DNA of 61,874 nt, from assembly GCA_947503145.1 (NCBI GenBank), contig CANNCP010000014.1, forward strand, positions 1-61,874, in the 5' to 3' direction. The first letter of the stretch is position 1. Every line of letters begins with the position of its first letter. Shown piece by piece: positions 1-8,136 of this stretch. The translations under genes were made by a program, and so were the position numbers. This DNA is from an uncultured Roseovarius sp. GTDB lineage: Bacteria; Pseudomonadota; Alphaproteobacteria; Rhodobacterales; Rhodobacteraceae. The notes under the pieces were generated by a model. That model saw only the letters and a program-made list of their open reading frames with translations, was not told the origin of the DNA and did no database searches.

Positions 1-14
1 CGTTTCAGTCTCAT
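1..14 (-). CDS. Start of a partial gene running off the left edge
   Basis: On the minus strand an ATG at 14-12 opens a frame that leaves the window after four codons (Met-Arg-Leu-Lys/Arg). It is preceded by a strong ribosome binding site, AAAGGAGATGAACT, at about 16-29. Nothing can be said about the product. The good Shine-Dalgarno sequence is the only support. Confidence 0.35.
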
Positions 15-110
15 AGTTCATCTCCTTTGTTGCAGTAAATGCTATCAAAGGGGCGGCATCAAACCGCGACAGGTCCATACTGCCTCGCTGCTATTTATCT
101 CGAAAAGTAG

Positions 111-570
111 GTGATTGGGACCCTCGGGGGCAGGTCGAACTCAAAGCTCCATGCTGTGACGGACGCTGTCGGCCGTCCGATCCGTATGTTCCTGAGCGGC
201 GGACAGACCAGCGATTATATCGGCGCCAGGGCCTTGGTGGGCAGCTTGCCAAAAGTCCGGCACCTGTTGGCGGATCGCGAGTATATGTCGTGGATTAGTT
301 CCGTGAAACCCTTATCATATGGGGTTTGCGACCTGCATTCCGGCGCGACGCAGTCGCAAGCTGCCGATCATGCACGATGTCGAACTCTACAATCGTCGCC
401 ACCGGATCGAGAACAGCTTTGCCCGCCTAAAAGGCTGGCGACACGTCGCAACCCGCTATGACAGGTGCCCGAAGGTATTCCTGTCCGTCTGCGCCCTCGC
501 AGCCGTCGTCATGTTCTGGCTATGTGTCCTGACCCTAGCTAAAAAATTGTTCCCTAAATGGTTAACGTAA
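111..570 (+). pseudogene. Degenerate IS5-family transposase (C-terminal two thirds, frameshifted)
   Basis: Two overlapping frames together resemble the catalytic part of an IS5-type DDE transposase. The first (111 to about 310) carries GGRSNSKLHAVTDAVGRP with the first Asp region and LADREY with the second. The second (about 319-570) carries the C-terminal CIPARRSRK, the catalytic Glu region ENSFARLKGWRHVATRYDR and a hydrophobic tail. The reading frame changes between about 290 and 330, the N-terminal third is missing, and no terminal inverted repeats were found. It is therefore a dead remnant. Family assignment is by motif recognition; the subgroup is not determined. Confidence 0.8.
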
Positions 571-713
571 GGTAAAGTGAGTTAAGATGTTTTGCCTTAT
601 TCCTGCCTACTTTGAGCTATTTTAGAAAAAAATCCGCACTATCTGGGTAGCTCGTTAATATTTGAACGAATTACCTTTTTTACCGGCTATTGCGGAAGTG
701 GGAGATTCGAATC

Positions 714-1364
714 ATGAAACCGACAATCATTGTCATCGACCGCCGGTGTATTTTCACCGAATGCCTTTGCGAATATCTAACGGCTAGCCTTCCCGAGCTA
801 AGAGTTCTTTCCGTCAGTAACGCTCAACAGGCCGCCGAGCTCGCCTTCTTACCCGTCACCTGCGTCCTCGTGTCAGAGAGTTGTGACATGTCGGCCATGC
901 GACGTACATTCCCTTCAGCCTCGCTGCTTTTGATTTGCGAAGGTCGGGGGAGCGAGGCATTCGATCCGGAGATACCCAAGATCATGCTCGACATGCCGCG
1001 CGATGTCTTTACGGAGATCGTGCGCAGTGCTGCGCGGCGCGGCTGCGTTGACGCTTTGGCTGCCGTCCCGGCCCCCTCCGACCATGAACCGCCCCCAAAT
1101 TCCATCGAGGATGCCGAGGAACAGACACGGATTGCCGCGTGCTCCGTCCGGCTATCGGGTCGCGAGGGCGAGGTGCTTGCCGCACTCAAGCGCGGCCTTC
1201 CCAACAAGCTGATCGCTGACGAGATGCATCTGAGCGAGAACACCGTAAAAATTCATGTCCGCAACGTCATGCGAAAGCTCGGCGTCACCAACCGGACAAT
1301 GGCGGCCCTATGCAAGACTGCGGATCATCCCGCGAAGGTGACGGCCCCTGACATCGCACATTGA
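714..1364 (+). CDS. LuxR-family transcriptional regulator with atypical receiver domain
   Basis: A 216-residue protein whose C-terminal part (about 145-205) is a LuxR/FixJ-type helix-turn-helix: LSGREGEVLAALKRGLPNKLIADEMHLSENTVKIHVRNVMRKL. The N-terminal 120 residues have the size and opening beta strand (PTIIVIDRR) of a response-regulator receiver. The acidic pair is reduced to one Asp, and the strand that should carry the phosphorylated Asp reads CVLVSES without any Asp. Phosphorylation control is therefore unlikely (inference). The ATG at 714 is preferred over an upstream TTG because GGGAG lies at 700-704. It converges on the type I secretion operon and is the likely candidate regulator of that operon. 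AT-rich DNA upstream (571-700) probably holds its promoter. Confidence 0.8.
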   Translation: MKPTIIVIDRRCIFTECLCEYLTASLPELRVLSVSNAQQAAELAFLPVTCVLVSESCDMSAMRRTFPSASLLLICEGRGSEAFDPEIPKIMLDMPRDVFTEIVRSAARRGCVDALAAVPAPSDHEPPPNSIEDAEEQTRIAACSVRLSGREGEVLAALKRGLPNKLIADEMHLSENTVKIHVRNVMRKLGVTNRTMAALCKTADHPAKVTAPDIAH

Positions 1365-1401
1365 CTGACTGACCGCCGGGGGTGTGGCCCTCGCGCATAT
1401 C

Positions 1402-2739
1402 TTAATCTTCGCGGAACGCGCGGGACATACTGTCCCTCAGCGGTTGCAGAAGGTAGTCGAGGAATGTCCGGTCGGCAGTGCGGATCTGGATCTCGGCCGG
1501 CATGCCGGGACGTGGCGTGAAATCGCGTACTCGCATCTCTTCACCCGCATTGAGCGCCACGCGCACAAGATAGACATCGCCGGTTTGTCCCTGCCGAACG
1601 CGGCTTCCAGGCAGCGCATCCGCCGAAACATAGTCCACGTATCCTGACAAGACCGGCGTGGTGCGCTGATTCAGAGCCGTGAGTCGGATGCTCGCCTCCT
1701 GCCCCTGACGAACGACGTCGATATCCTTGGGCTGCACGATCGTCTCAATCACGAGTTTTTCTCGCAGCGGCACGATCTCGGCAATGACTTGGCCCGCGTC
1801 AATCACCCCGCCGGAGGTGTACTGGTTCATCGTGACCACGATCCCGTCCACCGGCGAGACGATGTTCAGTCGGTCTAAAACGTCCTCCGCCTGGCGCATC
1901 TGTTCGTCGATATCACCAATCCGGCTGCGCACGTTCTGCAGACTTTCGACCCCGAGACGCACCACGTCGGTCCTGACACTCAGGGTCGCGGCATTGATGC
2001 CCGCAATCCGCTCGGTCGTCTCGGCCGTCTCGGCCTTTACCCGCGCGATCCTAGAAGTGTTGGCCGCTTGCGCGCGTTCCAGCGCCAGCACCGAGGGTCT
2101 TGTGGTCAGACCACGATCGAACAGCGTGCGCTTGGCCGTCACCTCCTCGGCGAACATGCCAGCTTGGAGCTTTAGCCCGTTCAGTTCTTCTTGCATCCCG
2201 TCCATGCGTCGTTCAAGCGATACGCGGTCGTGAGAGAGCGCAGTCAGATCGGCATCCACCGCATTGCGGCGCGCGTCAAAGACCTCCCGCTGTTCGGCTA
2301 GCGCAGCGCGGATTTCGGCATCATCGGCCTCCGCGAGGATCTGGTCGGGGTAATCGAGCGTTTCGCGCCCCTCGATTTCGGCCAGCAGTCGCGTTTCCAT
2401 TGCCCCTAGCCGCAACCTCGACAGCCTCAGTCGTGCAAGGTCGGCCTTTGCCGCCGTAGCACTTAAGGTAAACAGGGTTTCCCCCTCAGTTACAACATCG
2501 CCTTCCCTGACGTGGATCTTATCGACGATCCCGCCTTCAAAGTGTTGCACGGCCTTGTTTTGACCTGTCGTGACAAAGACCCCGCCGGCGACCACTGCCC
2601 CGGCGATCGGGGCTGCGGCAGCCCACCAGCCAAAGCTCAGCACCCCGGCGGCCATGATGGCATAACCGAAGAGCGTGGCCCCCCCGGCGCGGCGGGGGAC
2701 GTCGGAATAAACAGCCTCCAGATCGGGTATCGCGGTCAT
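1402..2739 (-). CDS. HlyD/PrtE-type membrane fusion protein of type I secretion
   Basis: A 445-residue periplasmic adaptor that would link the inner-membrane ABC exporter to an outer-membrane TolC-like channel. There is a short cytoplasmic N terminus, one membrane segment (about 20-50, LFGYAIMAAGVLSFGWW), a biotinyl-lipoyl-like half (HVREGDVVTEGETLF), long helical coiled-coil hairpin region (about 120-280), a second lipoyl half (IVSPVDGIVVT) and the family C terminus (PRPGMPAEIQIRTADRTFLDYLLQPL). The length is usual for the family. Its ATG overlaps the stop of the exporter gene (ATGA), so the two are translationally coupled. No TolC gene is present in the window, so a shared outer-membrane channel is implied. 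Confidence 0.92.
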   Translation of the reverse strand: MTAIPDLEAVYSDVPRRAGGATLFGYAIMAAGVLSFGWWAAAAPIAGAVVAGGVFVTTGQNKAVQHFEGGIVDKIHVREGDVVTEGETLFTLSATAAKADLARLRLSRLRLGAMETRLLAEIEGRETLDYPDQILAEADDAEIRAALAEQREVFDARRNAVDADLTALSHDRVSLERRMDGMQEELNGLKLQAGMFAEEVTAKRTLFDRGLTTRPSVLALERAQAANTSRIARVKAETAETTERIAGINAATLSVRTDVVRLGVESLQNVRSRIGDIDEQMRQAEDVLDRLNIVSPVDGIVVTMNQYTSGGVIDAGQVIAEIVPLREKLVIETIVQPKDIDVVRQGQEASIRLTALNQRTTPVLSGYVDYVSADALPGSRVRQGQTGDVYLVRVALNAGEEMRVRDFTPRPGMPAEIQIRTADRTFLDYLLQPLRDSMSRAFRED

Positions 2740-4712
2740 TGGGCCTCTCCTTCAAGCAGTTGCGGCGTCGCGGCGGCGGGTGGCAGCGACTTGCCCCGCA
2801 GCAACGGCAGGATCTCGGACTGCGGACCCATCATCTTCACGCTCCCCTTTTCAAGAACCAGGATCTTGTCGACGTTGCGCAGCAGCGACGGGCGCTGCGT
2901 GACGGCAACAACCGTGATCTCGCGGGCCTTGGCGCGGGCGAGCGAGGCTGCAAGCGCCTGTTCTCCGGCCGTGTCGAGATTGGAGTTCGGCTCGTCAAGC
3001 ACGACCAGGCGCGGGTCTCCAAAGAACGCTCGCGCCAGGCCAATCCGTTGCTTCTGCCCGCCTGAGAGCGGCGTACCGTCCATCGATACGAAGGTTTCGT
3101 AACCACTGGGGAGTTGCGAAATCAGCCCGTGGACATCGGCAATCTCGGCAGCGTCGAAGATCGCCTCGTCAGTCGCGTCGCTGCGCATCCGGGCGATATT
3201 GGCTTTCACCGTGCCGGGAAAGAGCTGCACGTCCTGCGGGAGGTAGCCGATCGAAGCGCCGAACTGGCGGATATTCCAGTTTCGCAGGTCCATCCGGTCG
3301 AGACGCACCGCCCCCGCTGTCGGCATGACCGAGCCCACCAGCATTCGTGCCAGCGTACTCTTGCCCGCCCCAGACGAGCCGACGATGGCCAGAGATTCGC
3401 CGGGCTCGAGCTCAAAGGAGATGCCGTTGAGGATCACTTTCTTTTGCGGTGGCGGCACGTAGAGTATGCGTTCGACGGTCAAGAGGCCGGTAGGCCGTGG
3501 CAACTCAAGTCGGGCGATGTTAAGCGGCGAATTCTGCAGCAGGTAGCGGATGCGGTCATAAGCTGAGCGCGCCGCCACGACGTTCTTCCAACCCTCGATT
3601 GTTCCCTCGATCGGCCCTAGCGCCCGCGCACCGATGATTGAGGCCGCGATAATCATGCCTGCGCTCAGCCCTCCTTGTAACGCGAGGAAAGCGCCCCAGC
3701 CGAGAATGGTAATTTGTGTCATCAGCCGGACAAATTTCGACACCCCGGCGGCCAGTACGTTGCGGTCCTGCGCCAAAATCTGCGCCTTGAGCGAAGCGGC
3801 GGTCTCGCGGCCCCATAGCACCACGCCCTCGGGGGTCATTCCCATTGCGTTGATGACCTGAGCGTTGCGCGCCAGCGCGTCGGCCTGCAGGTTCGCCCGC
3901 GCCGCATGGACGTTGGCCTGCGCGAAGGGGATCGCGGTGAAGCGTTTTGTCAGCCACGCGACCACCCCGAGGATCATGGCCGTTCCCGCGACGATATAGC
4001 CGAAATGCGGATGGATGAGGAACAGCGTCCCCAGATAAAGCGGCGCCACGGGCAGATCGCACAGCGTCAGCAGCGTCGGGCCGGTGATGAAGCTGCGGAC
4101 CTGTTGCAGGTCGCCGAGCCGTTGAAACTCCATCGATGAGCCGTTCTGCGAAGCCCGCGCCGCGGCCGACAAAACCGGCGCGCCAAGGCGGCTCTCGACC
4201 TGCGCAGCTGTGCGCATCAGCACAATCCGGCGGGCCACGTCGATGAGCGAGTGGACGAACAGCAGTCCGACGATGATGACCGTCAGCATCATCAGCGTAT
4301 CAAGGCTGCGGCTCGACAGCACGCGGTCCGAGACCTGAAAGAGATAAATCGGCACCGACAGCAGCAGCGCGTTGGCGACGAAGGAGAAGATGATGACCGT
4401 GGTGATGTTGGCCCGGAACGCCGCCTGCGACCGGCCCAGCGCGGCGCGGAAATCTTCGTCTGCTTGCAGCCGCTGAAGGGGGGGCTTTCCGGGAGCCGCC
4501 GCATTCGCGGCCGCCGGAACGGGGACAGGGCCAGGGGACTTGGTGTCTTTTTGCCCGCTCGCGTCCGCGGAGCGAGGTTGGGCCTTGTCACGTCCGGGCA
4601 ATATACCCTGCAGATCGGCGGCGCGTATGTTGTCGATCATTCGCGCAACCTCGGGCCGGCGCAGCAGGCCCGGCTCGAAAGCGGGGGCGGGTGTATCGTT
4701 GCGCTCGGTCAT
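2736..4712 (-). CDS. Type I secretion ABC exporter (PrtD-like permease/ATPase)
   Basis: A 658-residue fused permease-ATPase. Residues 1-95 are a low-complexity Pro/Ala-rich extension that does not look like a C39 peptidase domain. Residues about 100-390 hold the six-helix transmembrane domain. The nucleotide-binding domain follows: Walker A GSSGAGKS (445-452), signature LSGGQ (549-553) and Walker B LVVLDEP (569-575). At the H-loop the usual VTHRP reads VTQRP, so the switch histidine is Gln (about 606). That substitution is uncommon in active exporters of this family. The gene overlaps the upstream 681-codon gene and the downstream hlyD gene by 4 bp each, so all three form one operon. It probably exports the repetitive Asp-rich protein encoded at 6835-7845, the 681-residue protein, or both (inference). 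Confidence 0.92.
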   Translation of the reverse strand: MTERNDTPAPAFEPGLLRRPEVARMIDNIRAADLQGILPGRDKAQPRSADASGQKDTKSPGPVPVPAAANAAAPGKPPLQRLQADEDFRAALGRSQAAFRANITTVIIFSFVANALLLSVPIYLFQVSDRVLSSRSLDTLMMLTVIIVGLLFVHSLIDVARRIVLMRTAAQVESRLGAPVLSAAARASQNGSSMEFQRLGDLQQVRSFITGPTLLTLCDLPVAPLYLGTLFLIHPHFGYIVAGTAMILGVVAWLTKRFTAIPFAQANVHAARANLQADALARNAQVINAMGMTPEGVVLWGRETAASLKAQILAQDRNVLAAGVSKFVRLMTQITILGWGAFLALQGGLSAGMIIAASIIGARALGPIEGTIEGWKNVVAARSAYDRIRYLLQNSPLNIARLELPRPTGLLTVERILYVPPPQKKVILNGISFELEPGESLAIVGSSGAGKSTLARMLVGSVMPTAGAVRLDRMDLRNWNIRQFGASIGYLPQDVQLFPGTVKANIARMRSDATDEAIFDAAEIADVHGLISQLPSGYETFVSMDGTPLSGGQKQRIGLARAFFGDPRLVVLDEPNSNLDTAGEQALAASLARAKAREITVVAVTQRPSLLRNVDKILVLEKGSVKMMGPQSEILPLLRGKSLPPAAATPQLLEGEAQ

Positions 4713-6754
4713 GTCATCATTCCACTCAACATGTCGTCCCCTGCATTCATTGAAACAAATCCGAACTGGCCGTCCGCGTCGGGCTCCGTAACGAGGTCGG
4801 GATCGAGAAAAGCGATGACCTCGCCCGCAAGCGTCTGCGCATCCATGATCCTTACGTCCTTATCTTCTGCCAAAATGTTGGTCTGAATCATCATCTCATC
4901 GTCGTAATGCTCGCCTCCGGCCATCGCGACATCGCCCTGCCCGCGAAAATCGACGATCTGCGCGACGTTCATGGCCATGTTGCCTCCGGTCGAGAGCGAC
5001 ATCTGCCCTACCCCAAGCTGCAAGGCGGCGTCGGCGTCGTGGATCTCGTTGGTCTGGGAAATCACGTTGACATCGAGGTAATCGCCCTCCACGAAAAGGA
5101 CCTGCAGCGGCATGCCTCCACCCGCCGGGACCGGCAGATCGGGCGGGTCATCGAGCGTCGTCTCGCGCCCTTCGAGTATGTCGAGGAAATCCTGCGCCCC
5201 ATCGGTGACGGCCGTGAATACATCCGTGCCAACGCGCTGGATTAGTGCCTCATTCCACAGCGTATTTCCTCCGCCGAGTATCGTAGCGGTCCCATCCGCA
5301 CCGCTACCGATCACGCGCATCGCGTCATCATCAAGAATCACGTTGTGTTGGAAAATCATGTTGGCACGGACCATGTCCCCGCCCACAACAATCACGTCAT
5401 AATAGTCGCGCAGGACCATCAGATCGGCGGAGGCGATGCTTTGGTTCTGGCCCAGCACAAAGCGCTGGAAGCCTGTCTCGGTATGCTGCATCGAAAGGTC
5501 GCCGTCGCGGATCACGTTGTGTTGAAGCAGCATGTTGAAATCAATGAGATCGCCCTCGACCACATCCACGTTCCAGCGCCACGCCATTGGAACCAAGCTC
5601 GTAGCGTCGGAGGCAATCATCGACGGGTCGGTCTGAAAGTGGGCCAAGTTGGTGAGGACGTTGGTGCTCGCAGCCAGTGGGTCCACCGGCCCGGCGAGAT
5701 ACGCCTCATCAAGATCAGACAGCATGTTGGTTTGCCAGATGACGGAGAGGTCATGAACATCACCCATCACGACGAGCGTGCCGCCAGCGTCGTTAAAATC
5801 GCGGATGGAGGCCGAAGACAGCGCGAGGTTGCCGCCCAGTTCGGCCTCCATACCAGGTCGTTCGAGCCCGTTGCGCCCTTCTGTTTCGGGGTCAGCGCCG
5901 TCCCCACCCTGCAGAAAGGATCCGGGATCAGCGTCGGGTATCACGCCCGGATCGGCGGACCGGTCGCGGTCGGTGAAATCGGGTCGCTCGGGGGGCGTAT
6001 CGGTCAACACGCCGTCCAGCCAGATGCCCTCGCCTTCAATGGCCAGCGTCGTGAGCCAGCTTTCTGCGCCCTCTGCCTCCGGTTCCCCCTCTTCGCGCGC
6101 GGCGGCCTGCTCGGCGGCATATATCTGCGTGTCGAGCACGACCTGAAGCGCGTCGGAAAAGGTTTCGGGGTCAGCAATCGTGTCGCGCAACCTCACAAGA
6201 TCCGCCGGAATGTCGCCTAGATCAGCATCCTCCAAGAGCATGACAAGACGCGCGTCGGTATCGGCATCGGCCCAGCCAGGCCGTCCCGCATCGGGATTTT
6301 CGAGGACCGTATCGTCATCCTCAAGGACATTGACCTGTCTGATATGAATCAGCTGTGACCCGATCGCGAAATATTTAAGGGTAATGTCATAGTCCGGCAT
6401 CAAAACGGGTGAGCCCGGTGCATAGATGTCTGACAGAAAGAGGGGATTGTACTCGGCGAATGCGCCCCAGGGCTGCATTGGCACCCCCGCTGCGAATCCT
6501 GCGCCGGGGATCAGAGAAGGAAGCTGGGCCGGGGCGGCATCAGGTGCGGAGGGCAGAGATGTGGGACTGGCGGTGCGGCCCAGAGGGATAGGTCCGGGGG
6601 ATTGTGGCAGAGATTGCAGAGGGATGAGAGGCAGCTCAATATCAAGCTCAGGTGCCTCGCCTTCTAGGATTGGCTTGATGCGTCCTTCGGCTTCAAGAAG
6701 TCGCAGATAGCCTGCGAAACGCTCGATATACTCGCCGACATCATCCATTTGCAT
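4709..6754 (-). CDS. Large acidic protein with recurring Q-x-N motif in type I secretion operon
   Basis: A 681-residue acidic protein of no family I recognise. The first 100 residues are Pro/Leu-rich with a helical start (EYIERFAGYLRLLEAEGRI). From residue 135 a motif recurs, approximately Q-x-N-x-[IL]-x-D-x-D: QVNVLEDDD (about 140), QTNMLSDLD (341), QHNVIRDGD (411), QHNVILDDD (469), QTNEIHDAD (567) and QTNILAEDKD (624). Most copies are preceded 8-12 residues earlier by a Gly-Gly/Glu-Gly-Asp step. There is no signal peptide, no membrane segment and no GGxGxD RTX repeat. It is coupled to the exporter by an ATGA overlap. It could be a secreted non-RTX type I substrate or an accessory or surface protein; the sequence does not decide between these. 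Start is supported by GGAAGGG just upstream of the ATG. Confidence 0.75.
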   Translation of the reverse strand: MQMDDVGEYIERFAGYLRLLEAEGRIKPILEGEAPELDIELPLIPLQSLPQSPGPIPLGRTASPTSLPSAPDAAPAQLPSLIPGAGFAAGVPMQPWGAFAEYNPLFLSDIYAPGSPVLMPDYDITLKYFAIGSQLIHIRQVNVLEDDDTVLENPDAGRPGWADADTDARLVMLLEDADLGDIPADLVRLRDTIADPETFSDALQVVLDTQIYAAEQAAAREEGEPEAEGAESWLTTLAIEGEGIWLDGVLTDTPPERPDFTDRDRSADPGVIPDADPGSFLQGGDGADPETEGRNGLERPGMEAELGGNLALSSASIRDFNDAGGTLVVMGDVHDLSVIWQTNMLSDLDEAYLAGPVDPLAASTNVLTNLAHFQTDPSMIASDATSLVPMAWRWNVDVVEGDLIDFNMLLQHNVIRDGDLSMQHTETGFQRFVLGQNQSIASADLMVLRDYYDVIVVGGDMVRANMIFQHNVILDDDAMRVIGSGADGTATILGGGNTLWNEALIQRVGTDVFTAVTDGAQDFLDILEGRETTLDDPPDLPVPAGGGMPLQVLFVEGDYLDVNVISQTNEIHDADAALQLGVGQMSLSTGGNMAMNVAQIVDFRGQGDVAMAGGEHYDDEMMIQTNILAEDKDVRIMDAQTLAGEVIAFLDPDLVTEPDADGQFGFVSMNAGDDMLSGMMT

Positions 6755-6793
6755 CGCGCCCTTCCCGAAAGTCCGTCACGAAATTAAAGCGAA

Positions 6794-6818
6794 CCGGCGG
6801 GGGCTGAGCCCCCGCCGG
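6794..6818 (-). terminator. Strong intercistronic hairpin between probable substrate gene and exporter operon
   Basis: CCGGCGGGGGC-TGA-GCCCCCGCCGG forms a perfect 11-bp GC stem with a 3-nt loop. It lies 16 bp after the stop of the Asp-rich gene and 40 bp before the next start in the same direction. On the minus strand it is followed by TTCGCTTTAATTTCG, only a weak T-tract. It may be an attenuator or an mRNA-stabilising 3' hairpin that makes the upstream gene more abundant than the secretion genes. Confidence 0.6.
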
Positions 6819-6834
6819 GCCAAATGGTTGGTCG

Positions 6835-7845
6835 TTATGCTGCGTCGTCCGCATCCCCGGTATCCGAGGAGTTACCGCCGACAACCGCCATCTCGGACAA
6901 GTTGTACTGGATGTTGGCGCCCAGCGTCAGGTTCTGGGTGAACGCCTCTTGAGTCAGCGACGCGTCGGCCGAGGTCGTAGAGTTAAGGGCTATCGCGTCA
7001 TGACCCGCACCACCCGAAGCTCCTCCGGCACTGAAGTTACCCATTTCGGCATGGCCACCCTGCGCCGTCGCGGTCTGATAGAAGCCGCCTGCGGCTGACC
7101 CGCCCATGCCGCCATCGGCCGGAAGCCCATGATAACCACCAGCATCACCTTCGCCGCCGGTACCACCGCCCCCGCCCGGGCTGCCGCCGTTATAGGAGAC
7201 ATTTGGGCTGTTCACGATGTCGTTATCGATCATGTCGTTCGCCTGATCGATCGAGAACGCCATGTCGTTACCGGCGCCGTTCAGGGCATCGGCCAGCAGG
7301 CTGTCGATCTCAAAGCCGCCTACGTCGTCGAAATCGATGAGGTCATCGTCCGAATCATCGTCACGAAACGAGTCGCTGATATCGACGTCGAGATCCATGC
7401 TGCTGTCGTTATCGCGGTTGTTACCAGCTCCGTTCAGAACGTCTGAGACGTCGACATCCGTGCTGTTGTCGTTGTCACGGTTGTTACCAGCTCCGTTCAG
7501 CACGTTGTCAGCATCGAGATGCGTGCTGCTGTCGTTGTCGCGATGATCACCGGCACCGTTCAGCGCGTTTGTGACGTTGATATCATCGTCGCTTCTGTTG
7601 TCGTTGCGGTCACCGTCATCATCCGACTGGTTGATTGTGGAGTTGACCGCATTGGCCTGATTGTCACCGTTGTTGGTCTGATCCGCGTCAATTACGTCAT
7701 CGTCACTGCCGTAATCGTCAGGCATGTTGATGTCGAGATCGGCATTGACATTACCGCCCGTGCCGCCCGTGGCGAAGGCACCGGCCGCAGCACCGGCGAT
7801 CGCGCCAGCTGCAGCATTGCTCTCAGTGTTGGTAAAGGTTGTCAT
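6835..7845 (-). CDS. Asp/Asn/Gly-rich repetitive protein, probable type I secreted substrate
   Basis: A 336-residue, very acidic protein without a classical signal peptide. Residues 10-30 are Ala/Gly-rich. Residues about 40-190 are dominated by Asp and Asn, with a 21-residue unit containing LNGAGNNRDNDSS repeated three times and a related LNGAGND later. Residues 220-290 are Gly-rich. The C-terminal 60 residues (LTQEAFTQNLTLGANIQYNLSEMAVVGG) contain a Q-x-N-like pattern similar to the neighbouring 681-residue protein. Lack of an N-terminal signal, Asp-rich repeats that could bind Ca2+, and adjacency to exporter genes suggest an uncleaved C-terminal secretion signal (inference). ATG at 7845 is chosen over an upstream GTG because GGAGTGA is suitably spaced. 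Confidence 0.75.
   Translation of the reverse strand: MTTFTNTESNAAAGAIAGAAAGAFATGGTGGNVNADLDINMPDDYGSDDDVIDADQTNNGDNQANAVNSTINQSDDDGDRNDNRSDDDINVTNALNGAGDHRDNDSSTHLDADNVLNGAGNNRDNDNSTDVDVSDVLNGAGNNRDNDSSMDLDVDISDSFRDDDSDDDLIDFDDVGGFEIDSLLADALNGAGNDMAFSIDQANDMIDNDIVNSPNVSYNGGSPGGGGGTGGEGDAGGYHGLPADGGMGGSAAGGFYQTATAQGGHAEMGNFSAGGASGGAGHDAIALNSTTSADASLTQEAFTQNLTLGANIQYNLSEMAVVGGNSSDTGDADDAA
7378..7569 (-). repeat. 63-bp tandem repeat inside the Asp-rich gene
   Basis: The block TTACCAGCTCCGTTCAG occurs at 7421-7437 and 7484-7500, with a diverged copy (TCACCGGCACCGTTCAG) at 7547-7563. Spacing is exactly 63 bp, so each copy encodes 21 residues in frame. A further related block lies near 7268-7284 out of register. 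Copy-number variation between strains would be expected. Confidence 0.85.
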
Positions 7846-8091
7846 TGTTCTCACTCCGGTTATGGTCGGAGACGGCGATCACAGCCTCGCAGCGACTATC
7901 TCATCTGCGACAGACCTTGCTCTCCGTTTCCCTGTTGTTGCGGTTGGCTTGCCGGCCCCTCATGGGTCGAGCCCCGCAGTAAGAGCATGCGCCACATCCG
8001 CCCAATCTACCGACACGCCAATTAGGATTTCATCCGCAATCCGATGGGATTAATCCTTGTGGGGGGAAGGAGTGGCAGGAATTCTGAGAGT

Positions 8092-8126
8092 CACGAAAAA
8101 TGCCCGTTGACGGCGCATGGAACGGG
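8092..8126 (-). terminator. Probable rho-independent terminator of the 186-residue gene
   Basis: On the minus strand, CCCGTT and AACGGG (8126-8121 and 8108-8103) form a 6-bp stem with a 12-nt loop, followed by CATTTTTCG, which has five Ts. It starts about 10 bp after the stop of the gene at 8137-8697. Confidence 0.5.
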
Positions 8127-8136
8127 TGGGAGGCCT

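Noticed and set aside
5345..6220. Long plus-strand open frame opposite the 681-residue protein
   Set aside because: Composition is His/Arg-rich in the manner of antisense readings, and it shows no motif. The minus-strand gene has operonic overlaps on one side and a ribosome site on the other.
7378..7569. 63-bp repeats considered as a CRISPR array
   Set aside because: The repeats are tandem, in frame and coding, without unique spacers or cas genes.
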